Positions 26,353 to 36,939 are shown, counted from the stretch's first letter. The stretch: 64,000 nt of DNA from Romboutsia hominis (GCF_900002575.1 NZ_LN650648.1:2643565-2707564); one strand, 5' to 3'. Numbers and translations are program-made. Notes: generated from the letters alone by a model not told the origin.

Positions 26353-27105
26353 TTATTTTATATAATCTTCTACTTCGTCTATGCTATTTACAACATACGG
26401 ATAATTTATTTTTTCTCTAGATACAATTACTACAGGTATATTAAGCGATTCACAAGCATTTACTTTTTCTAAGAAACCACCTGCTATACCACTTTCTTTA
26501 GTTATCACAATATCTATATCATAATGTTTATAAAATTCTTCATTTATACTTTGGCTAAAAGGGCCTCTCATAGCTATTATATTATCTGCATTTAGCCCTA
26601 ATTTTTCACAACTTAATATCACTTCACTTGTAGGAAGTACTCTAACTATTAAATTTCTATCTGGTATAAGCTCAACTATTTCTGGTAAATGCTTACTACC
26701 TGTTCCTATAAATATGTTATTTCCTTTTTTTCTTGCTACTTCACAAGCATCTTTTATACTACTTACTATGTATTTATTTTCATAAGTAATATCATCTATT
26801 AAAGACTTTCTTTCATATCTTATATAGCCTATCTTTGTTTCTTCAACACACTCAATAGCATTTTTAGATACTTCTATAGCATATGGGTGTGTAGCATCTA
26901 TAATTTTGGTTATGTTATTTCTTTGTATGAAATCTATCATATCTTCTTTTGATAGCCTTCCATTTATAACATTTTTTGCTTTCTTTCTTGCAAGATCCTC
27001 TCCGTAATTAGTTGTTACAGAAAGTATATATTCTAGGCTTTTATATTTATTAAGTCTGTCACATATTTCTATACTGTCTGATGTTCCACCTAAAACTAAT
27101 ATCAT
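26353..27105 (-). CDS. cbiJ: Cobalt-precorrin-6A reductase
   Basis: This 250-residue protein has an N-terminal ILVLGGTSDSIEICDRL nucleotide-binding motif, TKIIDATHPYAIEVSKNA, and the C-terminal IVITKESGIAGGFLEKV typical of CobK/CbiJ. It uses NAD(P)H to reduce a double bond of cobalt-precorrin-6A. The start codon overlaps the cbiH stop (ATGA), so the two are probably translated together. Confidence 0.92.
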   Translation of the reverse strand: MILVLGGTSDSIEICDRLNKYKSLEYILSVTTNYGEDLARKKAKNVINGRLSKEDMIDFIQRNNITKIIDATHPYAIEVSKNAIECVEETKIGYIRYERKSLIDDITYENKYIVSSIKDACEVARKKGNNIFIGTGSKHLPEIVELIPDRNLIVRVLPTSEVILSCEKLGLNADNIIAMRGPFSQSINEEFYKHYDIDIVITKESGIAGGFLEKVNACESLNIPVVIVSREKINYPYVVNSIDEVEDYIK

Positions 27106-27827
27106 ATATTGTAACCTCTTGGAGTTATCATTAAATCTTCATGTATAAATGTTGATTTGTTCCCTATTATAACCATAGTAGTCATATCAACTCTTTCAAA
27201 ATCCATAGTATCAAAAGTACATATGAACTTTTCTTCCTTTTCTCTTCCTACATCCTTAACTATTCCAACAGGAGTTTTTCCATCTTTAAATTCTCCCATT
27301 ATTTCAAATGCCCTAGCTAAATGTTCACTTCTACCTTTACTTCTTGGGTTATATAGACATATCGCAAAATCAGCTTCAGCTGCTAATCTTAGTCTCTTTT
27401 CAATAACTTCCCATGGAGTTAATAAATCACTTAAACTTATATGACAAAAATCGTGCATTATAGGAGCTCCAAGTATTGCTGCTGCACCTATACTTGCAGT
27501 TACACCAGGTATAACCTTAACTTCTATATTTTGTTCTTCTTTAGATACAAGTTCTAATATTAATCCTGCCATTCCATATATACCTGCATCTCCACTACTT
27601 ATAACTGCAACCTTTTTACCAGTCTTAGCTATTTCTACAGCTTCCCTACATCTATCTATTTCTTGTCTCATTCCATTTTGTACTACTTCTTTTCCTTCAA
27701 TAAGGTCTGTTATTAAATTTATATAAGTTTTATATCCTACTATAACTTCAGAATCCTTTATTGCATTTATGCATTGCATAGTCATTAATTCTTTACTTCC
27801 AGGTCCTATACCTATAACGTATATCAT
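27102..27827 (-). CDS. cbiH: Cobalt-factor III C17-methyltransferase (ring contraction)
   Basis: This 241-residue tetrapyrrole methylase begins [18 protein letters not shown] and contains VAVISSGDAGIYGMAGL and VIPGVTASIGAAAILGAP, the CbiH/CobJ version of the family motifs. It methylates C17 and drives ring contraction. It overlaps cbiG upstream and cbiJ downstream by four bases each. Confidence 0.92.
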   Translation of the reverse strand: MIYVIGIGPGSKELMTMQCINAIKDSEVIVGYKTYINLITDLIEGKEVVQNGMRQEIDRCREAVEIAKTGKKVAVISSGDAGIYGMAGLILELVSKEEQNIEVKVIPGVTASIGAAAILGAPIMHDFCHISLSDLLTPWEVIEKRLRLAAEADFAICLYNPRSKGRSEHLARAFEIMGEFKDGKTPVGIVKDVGREKEEKFICTFDTMDFERVDMTTMVIIGNKSTFIHEDLMITPRGYNI

Positions 27828-28948
27828 TTTGACACTCTCCCTACAGAAATTGTTATTCCTTTATATTTATGTTTTTCTATTATTAAATTTCCTTCACTTA
27901 GCAGATATGCTACTGGTTCAGAAACACAGTACACCCCTACATTCTTTTTTACAAAGTCAGATTTTTCAAATAGATGGTCTACCTTAGATATTTCATCAAC
28001 TGAAAAAGTTTTAAATGGTACAGATAAACTTGATGCTAAATCTATTATAGCTTTTTCATCACTTTTTACATCTATACTTCCAATCTCTTTGATTGAGTTA
28101 ATATCAATATTGTATTGATGTAACAAATTGTTTAAAGACTCCTGTAACAAACTGCTTTCTGTATTTCTTCTACACCCAATACCTATTACTATTTCCTTTG
28201 GCACTACCTTTATAATGTTACCTTCACTACATTTTTTTCTTAGCATTTGTTCATCTAATTCATTCTCTTTTTTATTTTCTATATAGTAATCTATAAAGTT
28301 GTTTTTACTACTTATAATAACTATTTTTTCTGTACTATCTACATCTTCAAAATTAGTTAATATCTTAAATCCTCTAGTGTCTATTTCATAATTCCCATCA
28401 ATATATAATCCAACTTCTTGATTATTAACTAACATAGCATTTACATCTTTAACATTTTCTCTAAAATTCACTATATGAGCATCTAATTTTTTAGCAATCA
28501 TATCTAAGGACGATTTTTTATTTACATCTGTTGCTGTAGTTATAACAGGATTAGCTCCTATTAGTTCGCTTATATAAGTAGTCATTTCATTAGCTCCTCC
28601 CATATGACCACTTAGTAAACTTATAAGGTTTTGTCCTTTTTCATCGCCTACTAATATAGCAGGATCACTAAATTTATTATTTATATAAGGAGCTATAACT
28701 CTCACTACTATACCTGTAGCCATTATAAATACAATATATTGATATTCTTCAAACAAACTAGGAACTAAATTACTAAGCTTATCCTCTACTAAGAATACAT
28801 TATTTTTTTCTTCATCTATCTTAAAATTATTCTTCTTATTTCTTATTAGATATACATCTCCATTATTAAGTTTGGATTGTATTTCAAATGCCAGATTCTT
28901 TCCATTTTCAGTTATACAAACTATGGCTATTTTATTGTCTATACTCAT
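27824..28948 (-). CDS. cbiG: Cobalt-precorrin-5A hydrolase
   Basis: It is 374 residues when started at the ATG at 28948 (MSIDNKIAI), preceded by ATAAGGAC; the frame opens six codons earlier without a site. It opens the delta-lactone of cobalt-precorrin-5A and releases acetaldehyde. Visible features are the central [19 protein letters not shown] and [14 protein letters not shown], and the C-terminal CobE-like domain ([28 protein letters not shown]). The start lies inside the 3' end of cbiF. Confidence 0.92.
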   Translation of the reverse strand: MSIDNKIAIVCITENGKNLAFEIQSKLNNGDVYLIRNKKNNFKIDEEKNNVFLVEDKLSNLVPSLFEEYQYIVFIMATGIVVRVIAPYINNKFSDPAILVGDEKGQNLISLLSGHMGGANEMTTYISELIGANPVITTATDVNKKSSLDMIAKKLDAHIVNFRENVKDVNAMLVNNQEVGLYIDGNYEIDTRGFKILTNFEDVDSTEKIVIISSKNNFIDYYIENKKENELDEQMLRKKCSEGNIIKVVPKEIVIGIGCRRNTESSLLQESLNNLLHQYNIDINSIKEIGSIDVKSDEKAIIDLASSLSVPFKTFSVDEISKVDHLFEKSDFVKKNVGVYCVSEPVAYLLSEGNLIIEKHKYKGITISVGRVSK

Positions 28949-29687
28949 GTTTGAAGTCCTTATCATATAACTTCGAATTGTTATATTCTTTACCTAAGAA
29001 TTGTCCTACTAATATTAAAGCAGTCTTTCTTATATCATTTTCTTTTACTTTTTTAGCTATGTCTTGTAATGTTCCTTTTACTATCTTTTCATCTGACCAA
29101 GTAGCTTTATAAACAACAGCTATAGGAGTATCCATTGGATATCCACCTTCATGAAGTCTTTCTACTACTTTTTCTATATCTTGTACTGATAGGAATATAG
29201 CCATAGAAGTTTGATGTTTGGCAAAAGACTCTATTGATTCTTTTTCAGGTACTGGGGTTCTTCCTTCCATTCTTGTTATCACTACACTTTGAGATATTTC
29301 TGGAACTGTATATTCAACTCCTAAAGCTGATGCTGCTCCTAAGAATGAACTCACTCCTGGTGTACAATCATAATCTATATCTAATTTAAATAATTCTTCA
29401 ACTTGTTCTCTTATTGATCCATATATAGAGAAGTCTCCTGTTTGTAGTCTTACTACAGATTTTCCTTCTCTAACGCCCTTTTCCATTACTTCTATAATTT
29501 GGTGTAAATCCATATGAGCACTATTATGTATCTCACAACCTTCTTTACAGTATTCTAAAAGTTCTGGATTAACTAATGAACCTGCATATATTACTACATC
29601 TGCATTACTTAAAAGTTTGTATCCTTTTAAAGTTATTAATTCCTTATCTCCTGGTCCTGCTCCTACGAAATGTATTTTGTTTAACAT
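28932..29687 (-). CDS. cbiF: Cobalt-precorrin-4 C11-methyltransferase
   Basis: This 251-residue tetrapyrrole methylase has [37 protein letters not shown] and [20 protein letters not shown], the CobM/CbiF pattern. It methylates C11 of cobalt-precorrin-4. The ATG follows GGGAGAG and begins one base after the cbiT stop. Confidence 0.93.
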   Translation of the reverse strand: MLNKIHFVGAGPGDKELITLKGYKLLSNADVVIYAGSLVNPELLEYCKEGCEIHNSAHMDLHQIIEVMEKGVREGKSVVRLQTGDFSIYGSIREQVEELFKLDIDYDCTPGVSSFLGAASALGVEYTVPEISQSVVITRMEGRTPVPEKESIESFAKHQTSMAIFLSVQDIEKVVERLHEGGYPMDTPIAVVYKATWSDEKIVKGTLQDIAKKVKENDIRKTALILVGQFLGKEYNNSKLYDKDFKHEYRQ

Positions 29688-29688
29688 A

Positions 29689-30249
29689 TTAGTCTCTCCC
29701 TTTCTTACAAGATATTATATAGATTGGATTTAGAGGTTTAAAATATTCTCCTCTTCCTAATTTCTCTAGCTTAGCTACATTTAAAACTGAAACATCTATA
29801 TTTTCAAATCCATACTCTCTTAATAATCTTAAAGTTTCATTAAATGTATCTACTATTATAAAATTCGCTACCAGTCTTCCACCTTCTACTAACATATCCT
29901 TAGACCAAATTAGTATTTCTTCTAGTTTATTACCTGTTCCACCTAAGAATATAGCATCCACTTTTCCTTCTATATCTATAGGGGCATATGCTTTAATTAC
30001 TTCTACATTATCTAACTCAAACTTTTCTACATTTTTATTTATTAAATCTATAGCATCATCATTTCTTTCTATAGAAATAACTTCTAGATTTGGATAATGG
30101 TGTGCGGCTTCTATACTTACACTGCCTGTTCCTGCTCCTACATCTATAAATCTTTTAGCATTTGCTAAGTCTAGTTTAATTATAGATACTGCTCTAACTT
30201 CTTCTTTTGTTATAGGAACTTTTCCTGTTATAAACTCACTGTTTTTCAT
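29689..30249 (-). CDS. cbiT: Cobalt-precorrin-6B C15-methyltransferase (decarboxylating)
   Basis: It is 186 residues from the ATG at 30249 (MKNSEFITG), which overlaps the cbiE stop as ATGA and has GGTGGAG upstream; the longer open frame from 30285 is not needed. The SAM-binding motif is [17 protein letters not shown], with [17 protein letters not shown] further on, typical of CbiT. It methylates C15 and removes the C12 acetate carboxyl. With cbiE it makes the split form of the fused CobL enzyme of aerobes. Confidence 0.93.
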   Translation of the reverse strand: MKNSEFITGKVPITKEEVRAVSIIKLDLANAKRFIDVGAGTGSVSIEAAHHYPNLEVISIERNDDAIDLINKNVEKFELDNVEVIKAYAPIDIEGKVDAIFLGGTGNKLEEILIWSKDMLVEGGRLVANFIIVDTFNETLRLLREYGFENIDVSVLNVAKLEKLGRGEYFKPLNPIYIISCKKGRD

Positions 30250-30863
30250 ATGCAATCTCCACCTTCTAGTATTACAACTACGCACATATCAAAGTTTTCT
30301 ACTTTTAAAATTTCTTCTGGTTTTCCTATTGTAATTCTTTCATTTTCATAGGATAGATTTTCTCCTACTACAACTGTTTTATCTAGATTTCTTTTTATTA
30401 TTTCTTTACATATTTCTTTAGGACCAATTATTTTATCAGTAACCATACATACCTTCTTGTGAGAAAGTACATAATCAAAGTCTGGTACTTTTCCATGGCT
30501 ACTAGTTATATATAGGTCGTTCATATCAACATATATTTTTGAAAATATATATTGAAGCGAACTAATTCCTGATACTATATTTAATTTATTAGTGTCTATA
30601 TTTTTAGAAAGATATCTTCCTATTCCATACATCAATGGATCACCTGATGCTATAACAGATATTTGTTTATCTTTATTATTATTTATATAATCCACTATCT
30701 CTTTTAAATTTGATGCTAACTCTATCTTTTCTCCTTCAAAATCTTTTATCGATTCTAAATTCCTTCTTCCTCCAATTACAACATCAGAGTTTTTAATTAA
30801 TTTCTCACCTAATCTAGTTATATAATCAGTATTCCCTGGCCCTAACCCTATGACATTTATCAT
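30246..30863 (-). CDS. cbiE: Cobalt-precorrin-7 C5-methyltransferase
   Basis: This 205-residue tetrapyrrole methylase starts INVIGLGPGNTDYITRLG and has SVIASGDPLMYGIGRYLS and NIVSGISSLQYIFSKI. It methylates C5 and partners CbiT. It overlaps cbiD upstream and cbiT downstream by four bases each, so the three are probably translationally coupled. Confidence 0.92.
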   Translation of the reverse strand: MINVIGLGPGNTDYITRLGEKLIKNSDVVIGGRRNLESIKDFEGEKIELASNLKEIVDYINNNKDKQISVIASGDPLMYGIGRYLSKNIDTNKLNIVSGISSLQYIFSKIYVDMNDLYITSSHGKVPDFDYVLSHKKVCMVTDKIIGPKEICKEIIKRNLDKTVVVGENLSYENERITIGKPEEILKVENFDMCVVVILEGGDCI

Positions 30864-32008
30864 CTAAATACCTCCACTAGATTATCTGTATTATCTGATT
30901 TACCTAGTAATGTCTTGTCCATAGAAAACATAATAACCTCTACGTCCATATCATCATCACATAGATATTGTTTAATTTTATGCTTACATTTGTTACTTAC
31001 CAAATTGTAAAAGCTTTTGTACTCACTATTATTTATAAGTTCAACGGCTTCTTCAGCAGTAAGACACTCACTTATCTTTTCTAAAAATTCATATGGAGCT
31101 TTCATTAATGCTAGATTAGATACTAATATTTCACTTCTCGCATCAGCTACTTTACTATGTGTGTTAAATATACCAGCTGATATTTTTATAAATTTTCCTA
31201 TATGACCTGCCATAAGTATTTTCTTATAACCCATTCTCTGGGCTTCTTTTAGCATATATCCTATAAAGTTACTAGTTCTTATTACATATTTCATATCTAA
31301 TCCCAAATTTTCTCTTATGAACTGTTCTCCATGATTTCCTGGTACTAGAATTATCTTATCTAATCCTTGTTCTCTTTTCATTTGTAGTTCTATAGACAAA
31401 GATTTTTTCCATCCTTCATCACTCATAGGTTCTACTATGCCTGTAGTTCCTATGATAGATATACCTCCAACTATTCCAAGCCTTGGATTAAATGTCTTTT
31501 TTGCTACATCTTCTCCTTTTGGTGCAAATATGGTAATCTTTAAAGATTTATTTTTACCTATAACTTTACTTATATCTTCACCAACTACTTTTCTTAACTC
31601 ACTATGTATCATTTTCATAGGAGTTGGATTAATTGCTGGCTTTCCAACCTCAACACTCAATCCTTTTTTAGTTACTACTCCAATACCTACTCCTCCACAC
31701 ACAACTATATCTTCATTATCTTCTCTATTGATGATTTCAGCTCTAGCGTGAATATGCATAGTATGTGTAGCATCAATATCATCTCCACCATCTTTTTCTG
31801 TAGAACATTCGACGTAATCATCATTAATATCTATATTAAATACATTCAATGTCAATGGTATGCCTTTTGGAGTATCTATATTTACAGTATCTATACTCTT
31901 TTTAGTTAATAGCATGTATGTTGCAGCTTTTGATGCTCCTGTAGCACAAGAACCTGTTGTGTATCCTCTTCTATACTTTTTACCTTCTATATATACATAC
32001 TCTTCCAT
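30860..32008 (-). CDS. cbiD: Cobalt-precorrin-5B C1-methyltransferase
   Basis: The 382 residues match the usual CbiD length. The N-terminal KYRRGYTTGSCATGASKAA and the conserved GGVGIGVVTKKGL, TGIVEPMSDEGW and ILMAGHIGKFIKISAGIFNTH segments identify it. CbiD methylates C1 after ring opening by CbiG and is unrelated to the classic methylase fold. It starts eight bases after cbiC. Confidence 0.95.
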   Translation of the reverse strand: MEEYVYIEGKKYRRGYTTGSCATGASKAATYMLLTKKSIDTVNIDTPKGIPLTLNVFNIDINDDYVECSTEKDGGDDIDATHTMHIHARAEIINREDNEDIVVCGGVGIGVVTKKGLSVEVGKPAINPTPMKMIHSELRKVVGEDISKVIGKNKSLKITIFAPKGEDVAKKTFNPRLGIVGGISIIGTTGIVEPMSDEGWKKSLSIELQMKREQGLDKIILVPGNHGEQFIRENLGLDMKYVIRTSNFIGYMLKEAQRMGYKKILMAGHIGKFIKISAGIFNTHSKVADARSEILVSNLALMKAPYEFLEKISECLTAEEAVELINNSEYKSFYNLVSNKCKHKIKQYLCDDDMDVEVIMFSMDKTLLGKSDNTDNLVEVFR

Positions 32009-32016
32009 AATATTAC

Positions 32017-32649
32017 CTACATAGTGTATAAAATAGCATTAACTATAGCTGCTGCTAAGTTACTTCCACCTTTTCTTCCTTTTGATATGATGTATGGTAT
32101 ATCTGTTTTTTCTAATTCATCTTTTGACTCTGCTGCTCCAACAAATCCAACTGGAACACCTATTACAGCATCTACTTCAAGTTCTTTTGCATCTCTCATT
32201 TCCATTACTTTATATAAAGCTGTTGGCGCATTTCCAAGCACAAATATTTTTCTTCCTGAATCCTTTGCTGCTATCTCAACAGCTGCCATCGAACGAGTTA
32301 TTCCTTTTTCCTTAGCTAGTTTTGCAGTTTCTTCTTCTGCCACTAAGCATCTATATTTACAACCTAATGCCTCTAATCTTCTTTTATTTATTCCACTTAA
32401 AGCCATATTAGTATCCGTATATATAGTTGCATTGTTTTTTAAAGCATCTACTATATTTTCTACTGCTGTATCCGATATTTTTAATATATCTAAATATTCA
32501 AAGTCTGCTGTTGTATGTATACAACGCTTTATTATTTTTTCTTCTACTTCATTTTTGTACTCATACCCTGGTCTTATTTCATCTATTATTTCTTGTATCA
32601 TTATGAAGCTTTTTTCTTCTATCATCATAGGATTTTTGATATATTCCAT
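32017..32649 (-). CDS. cbiC: Cobalt-precorrin-8 methylmutase
   Basis: This 210-residue protein moves the C11 methyl to C12 to give cobyrinic acid. The catalytic His lies in IIKRCIHTTADFEY. TDTNMALSGINKRRL and IGVPVGFVGAAESK are the other family blocks. The ATG at 32649 follows GGAGGG and sits inside the last 25 bases of the kinase gene upstream. Confidence 0.94.
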   Translation of the reverse strand: MEYIKNPMMIEEKSFIMIQEIIDEIRPGYEYKNEVEEKIIKRCIHTTADFEYLDILKISDTAVENIVDALKNNATIYTDTNMALSGINKRRLEALGCKYRCLVAEEETAKLAKEKGITRSMAAVEIAAKDSGRKIFVLGNAPTALYKVMEMRDAKELEVDAVIGVPVGFVGAAESKDELEKTDIPYIISKGRKGGSNLAAAIVNAILYTM

Positions 32650-33524
32650 GGTAGTTCCCTCCTAATTCCTCCATCTACAATATCTAGAGTATAAATTTTA
32701 TTATATGTTTTATGTATTTTATGTTCTTTTAAAATGTCTATGAGTTTATTATCATTCATATAATTGTCTATAATAATCCCTATTACAGTTCCACTATGGG
32801 CAATATTTACACCATAGGCACCATAATTTTGAGAAATATTTATTATATCTTTTAACCCTTCTTTGGGGTCTATATTTTCATTAGCTAAAGCACTTAAAGT
32901 GCATGCTTTTCCAATACTACTTAAATCATTATTTTTTATACCTTCTTCTAAAAGATAAAATGATTCTTTTATAATCTCTTGATTTTTTAGTTTTATATTT
33001 CTATAGTTTGGGTTACTTCTTATTTTCATAGTATCTAGTATCTTGTTAGGCTCTAAGATTACTACTCTACAATCCCTTATGCTTCCTAGATTTTTCACTA
33101 TTTCTCCACTAAGTGGATTAAATATACAATTAGTTTCTATGTATGTAGAATCTGTTGGTTCTATAGTAGATGCAAGCTTAGATATTTCTTCACTAGTTAA
33201 ATTTTTTCCTATCAAATCTAGAGTAGCTACTATAGTAGCTCCTATATCTGCTGTTGAACTAGCCATACCTTTACCTATTGGTATATCACTTTTTATACTT
33301 AAAGAAATATTTTTACTATCTTTGATAGGCAAGTTAAATTTTTCAAAAACAGCTTCTATAGCTTTTCTAGATTTACTAGGCCCTACACTTACTTCTCCTA
33401 GCTTTTCTTCAACCATTGCTACTGAATACATATCTATAGCATATGAACTAAGATATTCTTCTCCATCTACCATACCTTGTACAAATTCTCCACATGATGC
33501 TGGACAAAATCCATAATATTTCAT
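32625..33524 (-). CDS. pduX: GHMP-family kinase, probable L-threonine kinase for the B12 aminopropanol linker
   Basis: It is 299 residues from the ATG at 33524 (MKYYGFCPASCGEFVQG), one base past the cobD stop and behind AGGTGAT. The GHMP ATP-binding motif is IPIGKGMASSTADIGAT near residue 90. Its position directly after cobD, which needs L-threonine phosphate, supports a PduX-like threonine kinase making that substrate. PduX is known from Salmonella, where it lies elsewhere in the genome. The GHMP fold is certain and the substrate is inferred from context. A homoserine kinase is less likely given the gene's location inside the cob operon. Confidence 0.82.
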   Translation of the reverse strand: MKYYGFCPASCGEFVQGMVDGEEYLSSYAIDMYSVAMVEEKLGEVSVGPSKSRKAIEAVFEKFNLPIKDSKNISLSIKSDIPIGKGMASSTADIGATIVATLDLIGKNLTSEEISKLASTIEPTDSTYIETNCIFNPLSGEIVKNLGSIRDCRVVILEPNKILDTMKIRSNPNYRNIKLKNQEIIKESFYLLEEGIKNNDLSSIGKACTLSALANENIDPKEGLKDIINISQNYGAYGVNIAHSGTVIGIIIDNYMNDNKLIDILKEHKIHKTYNKIYTLDIVDGGIRRELPWNISKIL

Positions 33525-33525
33525 G

Positions 33526-34596
33526 CTAATCACCTAATAAGTTTTTCATGTTCTCTATAAGCGTTTTATTATCATCATGAGATTTAATTGCAACTCTTAT
33601 ATATCTATCATCTAATCCGATAAAATTCGATGCATCTCTGATAAGAATTTTGCTTCTTCTTAATAATTCGACTTTTATTTCATTTGCCCTTCTATTGTTC
33701 AGTTTAATTAATAGAAAATTTGTATCAGTATCATAAACTGATATATTTTCTATACTTCTTAACTCTTTTAACATATACTCTCGCTCTTGGATATAATAAC
33801 TTTTACTATTTTCTATGTACTCTTTATCCTTAAATATATACTTAGATAAAGTATCTGCAAATGCATTTATAGTCCAAGGTTCTTTATAATGATAAATTTT
33901 ATTTATTATATCTTTATTACTCGTAATCCCATATCCCAATCTTAGTCCAGGCATTCCAAAGAATTTAGTTGCCGCTTTGATTATAAATAAATTATCATAG
34001 TTTTTTATGTTTTTTACTAAACTATAATTTTCTTCATTTCCCGCAAATTCCATAAAGGTTTCATCAACTATTAAAAGTTTATTATTTTGTTTCAATATGT
34101 TTAGTAACTCATTTAACTCCTGAGCCTTACCATTTGGGTTATTAGGATTACATATAAATAAGCTATCAAACTTATCTAAATTATTTTTAATTACATCTAT
34201 ATCTATTAAAAATTGATTTTCTTCATTTAGATTTAAATCTATAACTTCTAATCCATTTAATTTTGCACTTCTTCTATATTCTGAGAATGTAGGATTTAAT
34301 ATCGCCAGCCTTTTACCTATAACTTTCATTAATAAATAGATTAATTCTGTAGCACCATTTCCAGGTATTATATATTCACTTTTAATATTTAGATAATCAC
34401 CTATATTTTTTCTTAAATTGGTGTAATTTATATCTGGATAACTTCTACTTTCTTTTAATCCTTCTAGTATATACTTGTCTAAATCCTTTATGACCTCTGG
34501 ATTTACATTAGAACTAAAATCTATTATTTCTTTTGGGTCTATATTATAAGTTTTTGCTATTTGCTCTACATTAGCTCCATGTCCTAAATCTTTCAT
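33526..34596 (-). CDS. cobD: Threonine-phosphate decarboxylase
   Basis: This 356-residue fold-type I PLP enzyme has an N-terminal HGANVEQIAKTY, which is typical of CobD. Further motifs are IPGNGATELIYLLMK, LFICNPNNPNGKA, LLIVDETFMEFAG, and the PLP lysine region IIKAATKFFGMPGLRLGYG. It makes (R)-1-amino-2-propanol phosphate, which CbiB attaches to the corrin. The ATG follows GGGGGA, eight bases after cbiB. Histidinol-phosphate aminotransferase is a close relative, but the neighbours settle the call. Confidence 0.93.
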   Translation of the reverse strand: MKDLGHGANVEQIAKTYNIDPKEIIDFSSNVNPEVIKDLDKYILEGLKESRSYPDINYTNLRKNIGDYLNIKSEYIIPGNGATELIYLLMKVIGKRLAILNPTFSEYRRSAKLNGLEVIDLNLNEENQFLIDIDVIKNNLDKFDSLFICNPNNPNGKAQELNELLNILKQNNKLLIVDETFMEFAGNEENYSLVKNIKNYDNLFIIKAATKFFGMPGLRLGYGITSNKDIINKIYHYKEPWTINAFADTLSKYIFKDKEYIENSKSYYIQEREYMLKELRSIENISVYDTDTNFLLIKLNNRRANEIKVELLRRSKILIRDASNFIGLDDRYIRVAIKSHDDNKTLIENMKNLLGD

Positions 34597-34604
34597 AAAT
34601 CCCC

Positions 34605-35549
34605 CTATAGTAATATAAATATTATTGTAAATACAATCATTGAAGTTATAGATGAAGCATACATTATTTTATTTGTTCTAACTATATCTTCTACTTCTAT
34701 TTCTCTATGTTTATCTCCTATTGTAGGCTTATAGACAGCTTTTCCAAAATAAACATTCGTACCACCTAACTGTACTCCTAAAGCCCCTGCAACAGCACCC
34801 TCAGCATAAGCACAGTTTGGACTTTTGTGATTTTTTCTATCTCTTATACCTATTTTTAAAGCTTCTTTACAGTTATGACCTACTAATAAGCTCCCTATAG
34901 ACATAAGTAATACAGATATCCTAGCTGGTATAAAGTTAGCTATATCGTCAATCTTAGCTGATGCAAATCCTAAGTCTTTATACTTATCATTTTTATATCC
35001 TACTGTTGAGTCTAAAGTATTGACTGCTTTATATGCCATAGCAAGAGGAGCTCCTCCTATAAATGCATAAAACATAGGCGCAATTATTCCATCTACAGTA
35101 TTTTCAGCAACAGTTTCCACAGTGGCCCTAATTATCTCACCTTCATTTAGTTGAGTAGTGTCTCTTCCTACTATATAAGATACTTGTATTCTTGCCCTTT
35201 CTATGTCTCCTGTTTTTAATACATTGTATATTTTGACTGCCTCATCTTTTAAACATTTAGTAGCTAACGTTGTATATATTAATATTGAATTTGCTACTAA
35301 AAAACCTCCTGGTATAAAGCTACTTATTTTTATTATTAAATACGTAACTAAATACGTTATACCTACTACTATAAACCATAAGAAAAATCCGCCTATTTTT
35401 AAATCTTTATCACTCTTAGCTTTTTTTCTTATTATACTTTCAGTTTTCTTTATTAATTTACCAATATATCTAACCGGGTGAGGAAATGAATATGGATCTC
35501 CTACTATTAAATCTATTATGTATCCTATATAAATAGATAATATATTCAT
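34605..35549 (-). CDS. cbiB: Adenosylcobinamide-phosphate synthase
   Basis: This 314-residue membrane protein has several hydrophobic segments (about 55-80, 85-100, 155-175 and 295-314). Characteristic motifs are IGYIIDLIVGDPYSFPHPVRYIG (residues about 7-29), TVETVAENTVDGIIAPMFY, and SPNCAYAEGAVAGALGVQLGG. It joins the aminopropanol linker to adenosylcobyric acid at the membrane. It starts one base after the cbiA stop. Confidence 0.94.
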   Translation of the reverse strand: MNILSIYIGYIIDLIVGDPYSFPHPVRYIGKLIKKTESIIRKKAKSDKDLKIGGFFLWFIVVGITYLVTYLIIKISSFIPGGFLVANSILIYTTLATKCLKDEAVKIYNVLKTGDIERARIQVSYIVGRDTTQLNEGEIIRATVETVAENTVDGIIAPMFYAFIGGAPLAMAYKAVNTLDSTVGYKNDKYKDLGFASAKIDDIANFIPARISVLLMSIGSLLVGHNCKEALKIGIRDRKNHKSPNCAYAEGAVAGALGVQLGGTNVYFGKAVYKPTIGDKHREIEVEDIVRTNKIMYASSITSMIVFTIIFILL

Positions 35550-35550
35550 A

Positions 35551-36939
35551 TTAATTGTTTCCTCTTTCTAAATAGTCTTTACATCCACTATTTAAGAAAT
35601 TTTTTATACAATCTAAGTTATTGTAAAAATGAGTATGTAAATATGTTGCTAAAGTTTTATCTTTGCTATATCCACCTTCCCATTCATCCACTACTTTCTT
35701 GTCTCTTTCTTTTCTCATTATATAAGCACATTCCTCATTAGTTTCAAATATAGAATGGTGGAATTCATGTCCTTTTATAACCTCACCTTTTTTAGATAAA
35801 ATTGTATCTATTTTAGACTCTCCATAACAATATCCAAATCTCTTTAATGATTTTGTCATCTTGCTAACTCCACTAAATATTCCTACCATATCGTATTCAC
35901 TATTATTTTGGTCTATTAGTTTTTCCCCTAGATACATAAGCCCACCACATTCAGCATATATAGGAACTTTATTTATATGAGCTTCTTTTATAGAATTTCT
36001 CATACTTTTATTTAATTCTATTTCTTTTGCAAATATTTCTGGAAATCCTCCACCTATATATATGTAATCTGATTGTGGTACTTTTTTATCTTCTAATGGA
36101 CTAAAATATTTTATATTTAATCCTAATGCTTTTAATAATTCTATATTTTCTTTGTAGTAAAAATTAAATGCTTTATCATAAGCTATAGCTATTGTTTTAT
36201 CTTCAATCTTATTTTCCTTTATAAAATCTTCTAAATTAAAACTGCTACTAACTTCTTCTGTTTCGGCAATTTCTATTATTCTATCTATATTTATATATTT
36301 TTCTATTTCATCTGCTAAATTGCTAAATTTATTTTTTAATGAATCTATTTCTACACTAGGAACTAAACCTAAGTGTCTTGACTCCAATGAGAATTCATCA
36401 TTAGGTGGAAAATAACCTAAGACTTCTATTTTGCAATAGGTTTCAATTGCTTTTTTAATTATTTCGTAGTGAGTCTTAGTCCTTACATTGTTTACTATTA
36501 CACCTTTTATATTTACATCTTTATCAAGTTCCTTGTATCCAAGTACCATAGCTGCACTAGATGCTGCCATAGCTTTTCCATTTATAACTAGTATAACCGG
36601 TGCTTTTAGTATCTTTGATGTATGAGAACTTGTACAATTATCTAAGTCTATTCCTATTCCATCATAAAGACCCATAACACCTTCAATCACTGATATATCT
36701 GCATCTTTAGATGCAGAATTAAATACATACTTAATTTTTTCATCATCTAACATATATGAATCTAGATTTCTTGAATCTCTACTTGTTATAAATGTATGGT
36801 ATGATGGATCTATATAATCAGGTCCAACTTTATATGGTTGAACTTTCATACTTCTTTTTGTAAGTGCTTGCATTATACCTAAAGATATTGTTGTTTTTCC
36901 TACTCCACTATTAGTTCCTGCGATTAAGATTTTTTTCAT
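35551..36939 (-). CDS. cbiA: Cobyrinate a,c-diamide synthase
   Basis: It is 462 residues from the ATG at 36939 (MKKILIAG), placed after AGGTGA; an in-frame GTG three codons upstream overlaps that site. The N-terminal P-loop domain (ILIAGTNSGVGKTTISLG) is followed by a class I glutamine amidotransferase domain with the catalytic Cys in PIYAECGGLMYLG and His in TYLHTHFYN. It amidates the a and c acetates of cobyrinate using glutamine and ATP, the committing step towards cobyric acid. Confidence 0.95.
   Translation of the reverse strand: MKKILIAGTNSGVGKTTISLGIMQALTKRSMKVQPYKVGPDYIDPSYHTFITSRDSRNLDSYMLDDEKIKYVFNSASKDADISVIEGVMGLYDGIGIDLDNCTSSHTSKILKAPVILVINGKAMAASSAAMVLGYKELDKDVNIKGVIVNNVRTKTHYEIIKKAIETYCKIEVLGYFPPNDEFSLESRHLGLVPSVEIDSLKNKFSNLADEIEKYINIDRIIEIAETEEVSSSFNLEDFIKENKIEDKTIAIAYDKAFNFYYKENIELLKALGLNIKYFSPLEDKKVPQSDYIYIGGGFPEIFAKEIELNKSMRNSIKEAHINKVPIYAECGGLMYLGEKLIDQNNSEYDMVGIFSGVSKMTKSLKRFGYCYGESKIDTILSKKGEVIKGHEFHHSIFETNEECAYIMRKERDKKVVDEWEGGYSKDKTLATYLHTHFYNNLDCIKNFLNSGCKDYLERGNN

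Noticed and set aside
32024-32665. A 213-residue plus-strand frame opposite cbiC
   Set aside because: cbiC is recognised with certainty by its motifs; the opposite frame is a shadow with a serine/isoleucine-rich composition and no ribosome binding site.
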